In this document: positions 34,558 through 42,618 of the stretch, one piece after another | Layout: every line of letters starts with the position of its first letter | Numbering within the stretch: the stretch's first letter is position 1 | Source of the DNA: Flavobacterium sp. N1736 | Lineage (GTDB): Bacteria > Bacteroidota > Bacteroidia > Flavobacteriales > Flavobacteriaceae | Assembly: GCF_025947065.1 (NCBI RefSeq) | Contig: NZ_CP109994.1 | Span: 4,216,001 to 4,280,000, forward strand | Direction of reading: 5' to 3' | Length of the DNA stretch: 64,000 nt | Made by a program: the position numbers and the translations under genes | Notes under the pieces: generated by a model | The model's input: the letters and a program-made list of their open reading frames with translations, nothing else | What the model was told of the DNA's origin: nothing | Database searches by the model: none

Positions 34558-34911
34558 CTAAGAAACTATAGCAGCAGGAGGTCCGCGCAATAAATAAGCG
34601 CTTCCTGAAAACGAAAAAATATTTTCTGAAAAGGCAAAGAAATAAGGAATCTCTTTGTGAAAAGTGCGAAATTGAAATGAAAAATCTTCGGGAAGAATGT
34701 AGCTTCCAAAAGCAAAGTGACAAACATAACACAAGTCATAATTATGGTGTTGGTGGGTTATTTCGCCACTTGGATCACTGTAATTATGATGACATTGTTT
34801 CTCTGAAAGCTGCTTTACAATATGCTCATAACTGTGTATGGACTGAAACAATATTGAGAACAATACTGTCAGCGCCAGGGAGACACTTAATATGAGCTGC
34901 TTTTTTTTCAT
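34558..34911 (-). CDS. Small Cys/His-rich membrane-anchored protein upstream of the TonB receptor
   Basis: 117 residues. An N-terminal hydrophobic helix (QLILSVSLALTVLFSILF) is followed by a His/Cys cluster (C-H-H-N-Y, H-Q-H-H-N-Y-D-L-C-Y-V-C-H) and the C-terminal L-R-G-P-P-A. The pattern is like DUF2946-type proteins that accompany metal receptors, with C-x2-C-H a likely zinc or copper site. It should precede the receptor in one operon (160-base gap, no promoter seen). The upstream TTG overlaps a -7 box, so the ATG is used; it lies about where transcription should begin, giving a leaderless or nearly leaderless message. Confidence 0.65.
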   Translation of the reverse strand: MKKKQLILSVSLALTVLFSILFQSIHSYEHIVKQLSEKQCHHNYSDPSGEITHQHHNYDLCYVCHFAFGSYILPEDFSFQFRTFHKEIPYFFAFSENIFSFSGSAYLLRGPPAAIVS

Positions 34912-34917
34912 GCAGGA

Positions 34918-34925
34918 CAAAGGTA
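34918..34925 (-). promoter_or_regulatory. -7 promoter element (TACCTTTG) for the metal-receptor pair
   Basis: Exact TAnnTTTG match only 6 bases before the ATG at 34911. Confidence 0.6.
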
Positions 34926-35060
34926 TAAAAGAGCAACGAAAAATCGGTTTATTTTTTTGATTCTATTGTTGTTTTATTGAAAATTGTGCAGAGAAAGAAA
35001 TTATTTGCCGTTAAAAATAGAATAATTACGTTCTTTTTATTTCCTGAACAGGCATTATAT

Positions 35061-35068
35061 TATATTTG
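35061..35068 (+). promoter_or_regulatory. -7 promoter element (TATATTTG) for porT
   Basis: Exact TAnnTTTG match about 60 bases before the porT ATG. Confidence 0.6.
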
Positions 35069-35129
35069 TAAGTGAAATAAATCAACTCTAAAAAACGTTT
35101 ACTTGAAAACCTCAAAACCAAAATACGAT

Positions 35130-35834
35130 ATGCGATTCCTTTTTAGTTGTTTATTTTTAATGTCGTTTTTTAGTGTTTTTTCGCAAGAAGAAGTAAAACC
35201 TAAAATAGAACCCATTGTAAAAATCGATTCGTTGTATCGCGAAGACCAGTTTTATTTTTCGATTACCTATAATCTTCTAACACAGATTCCGCAGGGATTG
35301 AAACAAAATAAATTTTCTGCCGGACTTTCTGCGGGATTTTTGCGCGATATGCCTGTTAATGAAAAAAGAACTCTTGCAATTGCTGCAGGTTTAGGATTGA
35401 GTTATCAAAATTATTTTCAAAATCTGACCATTTCTAAGGGTCCCGACGGAATATTGGCTTATGAAGTAAGTGATTATAATGATATTAAATCAAATCGATA
35501 CAGACAATATCTGGTCGATCTTCCAATAGAATTTCGATGGAGAAACTCAACTTATGAAAGTTACAGGTTCTGGAGGATTTATGCAGGATTTAAAATAAGT
35601 TATGTTTTCTCTAATAAATCTGTTTTAGATAATGGAGAAGAAAGTTATTCGATTACCAATAATCCCAATATAAATAAAATTCAATACGGTGTTTATCTGG
35701 CTGCCGGTTATAATACCTGGAATGTTTATCTCAATTATGGTTTAAATCCTTTGTTTAAAAATGTAATTACGACATCCGGACAAAAAATTGATGTAAGAAC
35801 CCTAAATGCAGGGTTAATATTTTATATTCTATAA
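35130..35834 (+). CDS. porT: PorT-family outer membrane protein of the type IX secretion system
   Basis: 234 residues from the ATG: signal peptide (FLFSCLFLMSFFSVFS-Q), then an eight-strand barrel (FYFSITYNLLTQIPQGLKQNKFSAGLSAGFLRDMP, LPIEFRWRNS, YAGFKISYVFSN, ending LNAGLIFYIL). This matches PorT/SprT, needed for secretion and gliding in Bacteroidota. A TTG 27 bases earlier would add KTSKPKYD before the signal, which is less typical. The 3' end overlaps the convergent PAP2-like gene by six bases. Confidence 0.85.
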   Translation: MRFLFSCLFLMSFFSVFSQEEVKPKIEPIVKIDSLYREDQFYFSITYNLLTQIPQGLKQNKFSAGLSAGFLRDMPVNEKRTLAIAAGLGLSYQNYFQNLTISKGPDGILAYEVSDYNDIKSNRYRQYLVDLPIEFRWRNSTYESYRFWRIYAGFKISYVFSNKSVLDNGEESYSITNNPNINKIQYGVYLAAGYNTWNVYLNYGLNPLFKNVITTSGQKIDVRTLNAGLIFYIL

Positions 35835-36434
35835 CCACAAATACAAGAATAATATTTGCGGAAATACACCAAGCGATAAACCAATAAGGAGTTCTTTGTT
35901 TGTGTGCGCTTCCATGGCTAATCTTGACGATGCTACAATTCCTGTAAGCAAAACAAGCAAAGCGGTCCAATAAGGATTTTGCATTTGCAAATGAATATTT
36001 AACCCAATAACAAAAATTGTAAATCCACTGATTGCCATCATGTGCAAACTTGCCTTTATTTTGAAAAGCGAGGCAACTAATGCCAGAATTGTGCTGAATA
36101 AAGCGCCAAGAAAAAAGAAATGAAGCTCTGGATATCGTGCAATAACAATGCTTCTTTTTACCAATAAAATATAAAGGAAACATTGTAAAATAAGCGGAAT
36201 TTTTCGCTGTGAAGTTTCATGAACCATTACAGATTTTACATGTCCGGTGGAACGCAACAGCAAAAAAAACAATATGGGAACCAAAATCGTAATGATCAGA
36301 ATTTGAAATAAAACATAGTATTTCTCATGATTTGTAAAAACATCACCTTTACAAAACAAATAGAATAAAGTAGCATACATCGATATAAAAATCGGATGCA
36401 GTATATAGGAGAAAACAGGGAGGATTTTTTTCAA
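35829..36434 (-). CDS. PAP2-like integral membrane protein
   Basis: 201 residues from a TTG start, mostly hydrophobic with about six membrane helices. Residual PAP2-type motifs are visible: S-Q-R-K-I-P (motif 1 region), L-H-M-M-A-I-S-G (motif 2 region) and S-S-R-L-A-M-E-A-H-T-N-K-E (S-R-x5-H-x3-acid, motif 3). So it may be a lipid phosphatase or a relative that has lost the activity. An ATG 72 bases upstream is in frame but lies before the -7 box (TATATTTG) and partly in a dispersed repeat, so the TTG after the promoter is preferred. Function unproven. Confidence 0.65.
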   Translation of the reverse strand: MKKILPVFSYILHPIFISMYATLFYLFCKGDVFTNHEKYYVLFQILIITILVPILFFLLLRSTGHVKSVMVHETSQRKIPLILQCFLYILLVKRSIVIARYPELHFFFLGALFSTILALVASLFKIKASLHMMAISGFTIFVIGLNIHLQMQNPYWTALLVLLTGIVASSRLAMEAHTNKELLIGLSLGVFPQILFLYLWL

Positions 36435-36457
36435 AACTTGGTAATTTGTGGTCTTTA

Positions 36458-36465
36458 CAAATATA
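36458..36465 (-). promoter_or_regulatory. -7 promoter element (TATATTTG) for the PAP2-like gene
   Basis: Exact TAnnTTTG match 23 bases before the TTG at 36434, inside the longer reading frame. Confidence 0.55.
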
Positions 36466-36479
36466 AGGAAATAATTTTT

Positions 36480-36860
36480 TTTGCCACGAATCTCACGAAT
36501 TTTCACTAATTAAATTCGTAGTAATTTTTTTTATTTTTTGCCACAGATTTAAAGGATTAAAATGATTTTCTAATCTGTGCGAATCTTTTTAATCTGTGGC
36601 AAATTTTTTAGCCGCAAAGAATTAGTGAGAATTTGTGAAATTCATGGCAAACCTTTTTAATATGATTATCATTTGTTTCACGCAGATTTTGCAGATCTAA
36701 GCCGATTTATTTGATAAGTAAAATTTGTGCGCATCTGCTTAAATCTTTTTTAAATCTGCGTGAAAAAATAATTTTTGGCAAACCTTTTTATTAATCTGTG
36801 GCAAACTTTTAATCGCAAAGAATTAGTGAAAATTTGTGAAATTCGTGGCAAACCTTTTTT
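36480..36860. repeat. Array of GCCACGAATT / CGCAGATT palindromic repeats
   Basis: Includes GCCACGAATCTCACGAATT, a GCCACAGATT..AATCTGTGGC pair (36540-36600), TTTCACGCAGATTTTGCAGAT..ATCTGCGTGAAA (36677-36765) and further GTGGCAAACCTTTTT copies. It fills the gap between the PAP2-like gene and murF-alr. No gene seen. Confidence 0.85.
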
Positions 36861-36868
36861 TAAATTTG
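36861..36868 (+). promoter_or_regulatory. -7 promoter element (TAAATTTG) for murF-alr
   Basis: Exact TAnnTTTG match 18 bases before the ATG. Confidence 0.6.
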
Positions 36869-36886
36869 ACAAAAGAAAATTTCTAA

Positions 36887-39355
36887 ATGAGCATAAATTT
36901 AAAAAACCTAATTCCGGTTCTTGACGCCAAATGGATTGGCTCTGACGCTGATGTTTTTATTGATCATATTTCAATAGACAGCCGCTCGCTGCAAAACGGA
37001 TCGCAAACTTTATTTTTTGCATTATCAGGCGTAAATAATGATGCTCATTTATATATTTCGGAACTTATAGAAAAAGGCGTTCAGAATTTTGCAGTGCAGT
37101 ATATTCCTGAAAATTGCGAAGGAAAAGCCAATTTCCTGCTTGTAAAAAATACCCTGAAATCATTACAGGATTTTGCAGCTTATTATAGAAATCTTTTCCA
37201 TTTTCCTGTCATCGGTCTGACCGGAAGCAACGGAAAAACGATTGTAAAAGAATGGCTTAATTTTTTATTGAGTCCGGATTATAATATTATCAGAAGCCCA
37301 AAAAGTTATAACTCACAAGTTGGCGTTCCGCTTTCGGTTATTGCCATTAATGAGAAACACAATTTGGGCATTTTCGAAGCCGGAATTTCGACGGTTAATG
37401 AAATGGATAAACTCGAAAAAATCATTAAACCCACAATTGGAGTGCTTACTAATATTGGTACGGCACACGATGAAGGCTTTTTGAATTTAGTACAAAAGAT
37501 TGATGAAAAACTGCTTTTGTTTAAAGATTGTCCGGTAATTATTTATCAAAAAAATGAAATTGTCGATTCGTGCTTGTCTCAATTTGCGGCAGAATATATG
37601 CTTCATCCGCGAAAACTTTTTTCATGGAGTTTTACAGATAAATCCGCAGATGTTTTTATTCTGACAAAAGAAAATAAAGGCGATAAAACACGTATTCAAT
37701 ATCAATATAAAAACGAAAAATTTGATTTAGAAATTCCGTTTCAGGATTCTGCATCCATAGAAAATGCTATTTCCTGTTTATTGGTTTTGCTCTATTTTAA
37801 TTATGATTGCGGAACTATTCAAAATCGTATGAAGATGTTGTATCCGGTTGAAATGCGTTTAGAAGTTAAAAACGGAATCAACAATTGCAGTATTATTGAT
37901 GACAGTTACAGTTCTGATTTTCAGTCGCTAAAAATTGCGCTGGATTTTCTGGAAAGCCAAAAAAAGAATGCTTCTAAAACGGTTATTTTATCAGATATTT
38001 TCCAAAGCGGATTTTCAAATGAAGAATTATATTCGAAAGTTGCCCAGCTTATTTCGGATAATAAAATAAATCGTGTTATTGGCATCGGAACAACGATTTC
38101 ATCTTTTGCAGCTAAATTTTCGAATTGTATTACTTTTCAAAATACAGCTGAATTTATTGCCAATTTTGAAAACCTAGAATTTTCAAATGAAACCATTTTG
38201 ATAAAAGGAGCAAGAACGTTTCAGTTTGAAGAAATCGTAACGTTATTGGAGGAGAAAACGCATGAAACCATTCTCGAAATTAACCTTGATTCGATTAGTC
38301 ATAACCTGAATTTTTTTAAATCTAAACTGGCAAATGATGTAAAAATCATGGTCATGGTTAAGGCTTTCGGATATGGAAACGGTGGTTTGGAAATTGCAAA
38401 ATTATTAGAACATCATAAAGTTGATTATTTGGGCGTGGCTTTCGCAGATGAAGGAATCTCGCTTAAAAATGGCGGAATTAAATTGCCAATTATGGTTTTA
38501 AATCCTGAATCTACCAGTTTTCCGTCTATTATTCAATATCAGTTAGAACCTGAAATTTATAGTGTAAAAGGATTAAATGCTTTTTTGAAAATTGCACGCG
38601 AAAAGAATTTAAAAGATTTTCCGATTCATATAAAACTCGATACAGGAATGCATCGTTTGGGTTTTGAAGAAAACACCTTAGACGAATTGATTCAGACTTT
38701 AAAAGGAAATTCGACCGTTAAAGTGCAAAGTGTTTTATCGCATTTGGCAACAAGTGACGATATGAATCATTATGATTTTGTGATTTCGCAAATTAATCTG
38801 TTCGAAAAATTATCATCAAAATTAATTTCCGAATTAAATATTAATCCAATTCGTCATATTTTAAATACTTCAGGAATTAGCAATTTTCCGGCTGCTCAAT
38901 ATAATATGGTACGACTTGGAATTGGACTTTACGGAGTTTCAAATGATCCGTTAGAACAAAAATATCTGGAAAATGTTGGAACTTTAAAATCAATCATTTC
39001 TCAGGTTCGAACCATTCCGGCGGGCGACAGCGTGGGTTACGGACGTCGTTTTATGGCAGAGAAACCAACTAAGATTGCTACGATTCCAATTGGTTATGCA
39101 GACGGAATTTCGCGATTATGGGGAAATGAGGTTGGTTATGTTATGATTAAAAACCAAAAAGCATCAATTGTAGGCAGCATTTGCATGGATATGCTTATGG
39201 TTAATGTAAGTGAAATTGATTGCAAAGAAGGAGATTCGGTTATTATTTTCGGCGAAAGCCCAACAGTAACAGAAATTGCAGATGCACTGAAAACAATTCC
39301 GTATGAAATTTTAACAAGTATTTCGCAACGCGTAAAAAGGGTATTTTTTAGATAG
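36887..39355 (+). CDS. murF-alr: Bifunctional UDP-MurNAc-tripeptide:D-Ala-D-Ala ligase / alanine racemase
   Basis: 822 residues, two enzymes in one chain. Residues 1-455 are MurF (ATP loop G-L-T-G-S-N-G-K-T, then N-S-Q-V-G-V-P-L), which adds D-Ala-D-Ala to the cell-wall precursor. Residues 460-822 are a PLP alanine racemase (V-M-V-K-A-F-G-Y-G-N-G with the PLP lysine; R-L-G-I-G-L-Y-G-V; GSICMDMLMVNVS). Coupling supply of D-Ala to its use is a known Bacteroidota fusion. Both halves look intact. Single gene with its own promoter; mscL follows 67 bases later. Confidence 0.96.
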   Translation: MSINLKNLIPVLDAKWIGSDADVFIDHISIDSRSLQNGSQTLFFALSGVNNDAHLYISELIEKGVQNFAVQYIPENCEGKANFLLVKNTLKSLQDFAAYYRNLFHFPVIGLTGSNGKTIVKEWLNFLLSPDYNIIRSPKSYNSQVGVPLSVIAINEKHNLGIFEAGISTVNEMDKLEKIIKPTIGVLTNIGTAHDEGFLNLVQKIDEKLLLFKDCPVIIYQKNEIVDSCLSQFAAEYMLHPRKLFSWSFTDKSADVFILTKENKGDKTRIQYQYKNEKFDLEIPFQDSASIENAISCLLVLLYFNYDCGTIQNRMKMLYPVEMRLEVKNGINNCSIIDDSYSSDFQSLKIALDFLESQKKNASKTVILSDIFQSGFSNEELYSKVAQLISDNKINRVIGIGTTISSFAAKFSNCITFQNTAEFIANFENLEFSNETILIKGARTFQFEEIVTLLEEKTHETILEINLDSISHNLNFFKSKLANDVKIMVMVKAFGYGNGGLEIAKLLEHHKVDYLGVAFADEGISLKNGGIKLPIMVLNPESTSFPSIIQYQLEPEIYSVKGLNAFLKIAREKNLKDFPIHIKLDTGMHRLGFEENTLDELIQTLKGNSTVKVQSVLSHLATSDDMNHYDFVISQINLFEKLSSKLISELNINPIRHILNTSGISNFPAAQYNMVRLGIGLYGVSNDPLEQKYLENVGTLKSIISQVRTIPAGDSVGYGRRFMAEKPTKIATIPIGYADGISRLWGNEVGYVMIKNQKASIVGSICMDMLMVNVSEIDCKEGDSVIIFGESPTVTEIADALKTIPYEILTSISQRVKRVFFR

Positions 39356-39422
39356 AATTCAGAAATTTTAAAGAAAATTACGTATTTTCGGTCTTTATTA
39401 ATTACATATAAAACGAACAATT

Positions 39423-39800
39423 ATGGGAATATTTTCTGAATTTAAGGAATTTGCAATGAAAGGCAACGTAGTCGATCTGGCTGTCGGTGTTATTATTGGA
39501 GCTGCTTTTGGCAAAATTGTAAGCTCATTAATTGAAAATGTAATTACGCCATTGATATTAAAACCGGCATTAGACGCAGCACATTTATCGACTATCGAAG
39601 AGCTGACGGCTTTTGGAGGAGTAAAGTACGGGTTGTTTATCTCAGCAGTAATCAATTTTGTAATTGTTGCTTTTGTTTTATTTCTGATCATTAAAGGAAT
39701 AAATAATATTAAAAAGAAAGATGTTGCGCCACCGCCACCAGCCGGACCAACACAGGAAGAACTTCTTATTCAAATTAGAGATCTGTTAAAAAATAAATAA
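39423..39800 (+). CDS. mscL: Large-conductance mechanosensitive channel
   Basis: 125 residues, normal length. N-terminal amphipathic helix GIFSEFKEFAMKGNVVDLAVGVIIGAAFGKIVSSL, two membrane helices and a charged C-terminal helix bundle with a Pro-rich linker (APPPPAGPTQEEL). It opens under membrane tension to release solutes during osmotic downshock. Confidence 0.96.
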   Translation: MGIFSEFKEFAMKGNVVDLAVGVIIGAAFGKIVSSLIENVITPLILKPALDAAHLSTIEELTAFGGVKYGLFISAVINFVIVAFVLFLIIKGINNIKKKDVAPPPPAGPTQEELLIQIRDLLKNK

Positions 39801-39825
39801 TATACCGCTACACTAAGTCTAACTT

Positions 39826-39856
39826 AACCGTTCCTTAATTGGGACGGTTTTTTTAT
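39826..39856 (+). terminator. Rho-independent terminator after mscL
   Basis: A 9-bp stem (AACCGTTCC with GGGACGGTT, one T-G pair), 6-base loop, then seven or more T residues. Confidence 0.85.
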
Positions 39857-39921
39857 AATTGTTTGTTTTGTAACATTTTGTTATTTTTTGTGAATCAGCT
39901 TGTTTTGACTTTTATATTGTA

Positions 39922-39929
39922 TACTTTTG
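39922..39929 (+). promoter_or_regulatory. -7 promoter element (TACTTTTG) for asd
   Basis: Exact TAnnTTTG match; it contains the TTG of a longer asd frame, so the ATG 40 bases further on is the start. Confidence 0.65.
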
Positions 39930-39968
39930 CAGTATAATTTAGATTTAATTCATACTAAAAACATAAAA

Positions 39969-40958
39969 ATGAGAATAGCGGTTGTAGGTGCCACTGGTAT
40001 GGTTGGCGAAGTAATGCTTAAAGTGTTGGCAGAAAGAAATTTTCCTGTTACAGAATTGATTCCTGTTGCATCTGAAAAATCAATAGGAAAAGAAATTGAA
40101 TATAAAGGAACTAAATATAAAGTTGTAGGAATGCAAACCGCAGTTGATATGAAAGCTGATATTGCAGTTTTTTCTGCAGGAGGAGATACTTCATTAGAGT
40201 GGGCTCCAAAATTTGCAGCTGCCGGGACAACAGTTATTGATAACTCATCGGCATGGAGAATGGATCCGACTAAAAAATTAATCGTTCCTGAAATCAACGC
40301 TTCAACATTAACAAAAGAAGATAAAATTATTGCAAACCCAAACTGCTCGACTATTCAAATGGTTTTGGCATTAGCGCCTTTGCATAAAAAATACAACATC
40401 AGAAGAATTATTGTTTCTACTTATCAATCGATTACCGGAACCGGCGTAAAAGCGGTAAGACAATTAGAGAATGAGTACGCAGGAATTCAGGGAGAAATGG
40501 CATACAAATATCCAATTCACAGAAACGCGATTCCACATTGCGACAGTTTTGAAGACAACGGATATACTAAAGAAGAAATGAAATTAGTTCGCGAAACTCA
40601 AAAAATTCTTGGAGACAATACAATCAGAGTTACCGCAACCGCAGTTCGTGTACCAGTTGTGGGCGGACATAGCGAGGCTGTAAATGTTGAGTTTACAAAT
40701 GATTTTGATGTAAACGAAGTACGCGAAATTTTACATAATACAGATGGAGTAGTGGTGCAGGATAATCTGGACACATTTACATATCCAATGCCTTTGTATG
40801 CTGAAGGTAAAAATGATGTTTTTGTAGGTAGAATTCGTCGTGACGAAAGCCAGGAAAACACATTAAACATGTGGATTGTTGCTGATAACCTAAGAAAAGG
40901 GGCTGCAACAAACACGATTCAAATCGCTGAATATTTAATTGCGGCAGGTTTGGTATAA
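39969..40958 (+). CDS. asd: Aspartate-semialdehyde dehydrogenase
   Basis: 329 residues, normal length. N-terminal NADP-binding motif R-I-A-V-V-G-A-T-G-M-V-G, catalytic Cys in A-N-P-N-C-S-T-I-Q, and the later R-V-P-V-V-G-G-H-S-E segment with a substrate Arg/His. It makes aspartate semialdehyde for lysine/diaminopimelate, threonine and methionine synthesis. Own promoter and terminator. Confidence 0.96.
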   Translation: MRIAVVGATGMVGEVMLKVLAERNFPVTELIPVASEKSIGKEIEYKGTKYKVVGMQTAVDMKADIAVFSAGGDTSLEWAPKFAAAGTTVIDNSSAWRMDPTKKLIVPEINASTLTKEDKIIANPNCSTIQMVLALAPLHKKYNIRRIIVSTYQSITGTGVKAVRQLENEYAGIQGEMAYKYPIHRNAIPHCDSFEDNGYTKEEMKLVRETQKILGDNTIRVTATAVRVPVVGGHSEAVNVEFTNDFDVNEVREILHNTDGVVVQDNLDTFTYPMPLYAEGKNDVFVGRIRRDESQENTLNMWIVADNLRKGAATNTIQIAEYLIAAGLV

Positions 40959-40988
40959 ACCAGAGATTAAAGAAAATTGTTATAAAGA

Positions 40989-41027
40989 AAAAACCGTAAT
41001 TGCAGTAATGTAATTACGGTTTTTTTG
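40989..41027 (+). terminator. Rho-independent terminator after asd
   Basis: AAAAACCGTAATT and its complement around a 10-base loop, followed by a T-tract. Confidence 0.85.
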
Positions 41028-41046
41028 ATTCTTAATCTCATATAAT

Positions 41047-41090
41047 AAACCCGACAGTCCCGAAGTCTCGGGATAAAACCTGTCGGGTTT
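41047..41090. repeat. CCCGACAGG-type palindrome with a nested hairpin
   Basis: Arms AAACCCGACAG and CTGTCGGGTTT enclose a second hairpin TCCCGA..TCGGGA. Same family as 17615 and 28541. Confidence 0.85.
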
Positions 41091-41093
41091 AAT

Positions 41094-41121
41094 AAAAAAA
41101 GCGAGAACTTTAATTCCCGCT
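41094..41121 (-). terminator. Terminator after the ferredoxin gene
   Basis: On the minus strand AGCGGGAA, 6-base loop and TTCTCGCT (one G-T pair) are followed by a T-tract. Confidence 0.75.
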
Positions 41122-41132
41122 TTTTTTATGAT

Positions 41133-41450
41133 TTAATATTCCGGAGCCAGTTCTAATTCCAGTCCTTCTAATTCTTCAGTAATTGGTATCTGACAACCTA
41201 AACGGCTATTTGATTTAACATAAAACGCTTCCGAAAGCATGGCTTCTTCATCATCTCCCATTTCAGGTAATGCAACATCATTTAGAACGTAACACTGGCA
41301 AGAAGCACACATGGCCATTCCTCCGCAGGTTCCTTCAACAGGAAGTTCGTATGCCTTGCATAACTCCATTATATTCATTGCCATATCGGTCGGAGCCTGT
41401 AACTCGTGTATAACTCCTTCTCGATCTTTAATCTTTATTAATACATCCAT
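41133..41450 (-). CDS. Adrenodoxin-type [2Fe-2S] ferredoxin
   Basis: 105 residues. Cluster ligands C-G-G-M-A-M-C-A-S-C (Cys42, Cys48, Cys51) and Cys86 (L-G-C-Q-I-P-I), the vertebrate/ISC-type fold. It carries electrons for Fe-S cluster assembly or oxygenases. It precedes, on the same strand region, the NifU-like and Mrp Fe-S genes (0.8-2.3 kb away), which fits a role in Fe-S metabolism. Confidence 0.93.
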   Translation of the reverse strand: MDVLIKIKDREGVIHELQAPTDMAMNIMELCKAYELPVEGTCGGMAMCASCQCYVLNDVALPEMGDDEEAMLSEAFYVKSNSRLGCQIPITEELEGLELELAPEY

Positions 41451-41513
41451 TTTTAATGTTGGAATTTTTCTGATTTAGGATTTTATAACGTGAAAAAATC
41501 CTTTGTTGTATTT

Positions 41514-41999
41514 TTAACTAGTTGGTTTTGTACTAAATGCGTACTCTTTTTTGTTTCCTTCTTTCTGACGCATTTTAATGCCAAGGATGTAACCATTTTT
41601 TTCTAATAAGGTAACAATAGCAATAACTGAATAATAATCTTTATCAGCCTGAAAAATTAGAGTTCCTTCATAAGTTGAGTTTACAACACCTTGTTTGTCT
41701 GTAGTAACAGAAACTTTTCTTGGATGCGAAAATTCGGCAGAGCTATACGTTGCTTTATTGGCAAATTTAGCTTTTCCTTCGCAGAAATCATACAAAAAAT
41801 CGTAATTACCAATTCTTAAAGTTCCTTCTTCTTGATTTGAATTTGTAGAGAATACAATTTTACCTGAATAAGTAAAATCCGACCATTCTTCTGCTTCGTT
41901 CAAATAAGCTTTGTCAACGACAAGAGTAGTTATGTTTTGTTGCGCATAACTTGCTGAAACAAAAAACATTAATAAAACCAGAGCGTAAAAATTCTTCAT
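41514..41999 (-). CDS. Exported protein of unknown function
   Basis: 161 residues with a signal peptide (LVLLMFFVSASYA-Q). The mature part is predicted beta-rich (FTYSGKIVFSTNS, GTLRIGNYDFLYDFC, YYSVIAIVTLLEKNGYILGI) and has one cysteine. I recognise no family. A possible hairpin (AGGATTTT..AAAATCCT, 41478-41502) follows its stop, and a -7 box lies upstream, so it is probably a single gene. Confidence 0.7.
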   Translation of the reverse strand: MKNFYALVLLMFFVSASYAQQNITTLVVDKAYLNEAEEWSDFTYSGKIVFSTNSNQEEGTLRIGNYDFLYDFCEGKAKFANKATYSSAEFSHPRKVSVTTDKQGVVNSTYEGTLIFQADKDYYSVIAIVTLLEKNGYILGIKMRQKEGNKKEYAFSTKPTS

Positions 42000-42025
42000 A
42001 AATATCGGATTAAGGGGTTACGTCA

Positions 42026-42033
42026 CAAATTTA
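42026..42033 (-). promoter_or_regulatory. -7 promoter element (TAAATTTG) for the exported unknown protein
   Basis: Exact TAnnTTTG match 26 bases before the ATG. Confidence 0.55.
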
Positions 42034-42214
42034 AGTTAAAAATGTAACAATACCTTAATCAAAACTCTTAAATCTTTAGATAGTTTTTTGTTAAAATCGC
42101 AAAAATGAGCTTTTTTTTGAATGTTTTTTTAATTTTCCCAAATCAAAACCATTAAAGGCAAGTAATTCTTGTTAATTACATATATCATCAAAATGCCAAA
42201 AAAAACGCTTTTTG

Positions 42215-42454
42215 TTACATAATATTTACCACAGTTTCGATTTGGGGAGCATATTTTTTTATAGTGGTTTCAACACCTGCTTTTAGGGTCATTTGGTTTA
42301 CACTGCAGCTAATGCACGCTCCTTCAAGACGAACTTTAACATGTTTGTCATCGTCTATAGAAATTAGTGTAATGTCTCCTCCATCAGAATTTAAAAAAGG
42401 TCTGATTTCATCAAGAGCCAATAATACGTTGCTTGTTAATTCTTCTGTTGTCAT
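42215..42454 (-). CDS. NifU-like (NfuA C-terminal type) Fe-S scaffold protein
   Basis: 79 residues, a lone NifU C-terminal domain: V-L-L-A-L-D-E-I-R-P-F-L-N-S-D-G-G-D and the C-I-S-C cluster motif (Cys47, Cys50). It delivers Fe-S clusters to apo-enzymes. It lies downstream of mrp on the same strand, a widespread pairing. Confidence 0.93.
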   Translation of the reverse strand: MTTEELTSNVLLALDEIRPFLNSDGGDITLISIDDDKHVKVRLEGACISCSVNQMTLKAGVETTIKKYAPQIETVVNIM

Positions 42455-42462
42455 AATATTAA

Positions 42463-42618
42463 TGTGTCAATTAGAGAATTAGAAAATGTGTCAATTAGAG
42501 AATATGTCAATTAGAAAATGTGTCAATTTAGATAATTCTTAAAACTATCCAATTATTCATTATCTCATTATCAAAATTATCTCATTATCTCATTGTCCAA
42601 TTATCTAAATTATCTAAT
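42463..42618. repeat. Short direct and inverted repeats between mrp and the NifU gene
   Basis: Four TGTCAATTAGA copies at about 16-24-base intervals, then ATTATCTCATTATC and CCAATTATCTAAATT copies in the opposite sense. Irregular spacing and length rule out CRISPR. Confidence 0.7.

Noticed and set aside
42463-42618. Repeated TGTCAATTAGA units resembling a short CRISPR array
   Set aside because: Units are too short, spacing is irregular, there are no unique spacers and no cas genes in the window.
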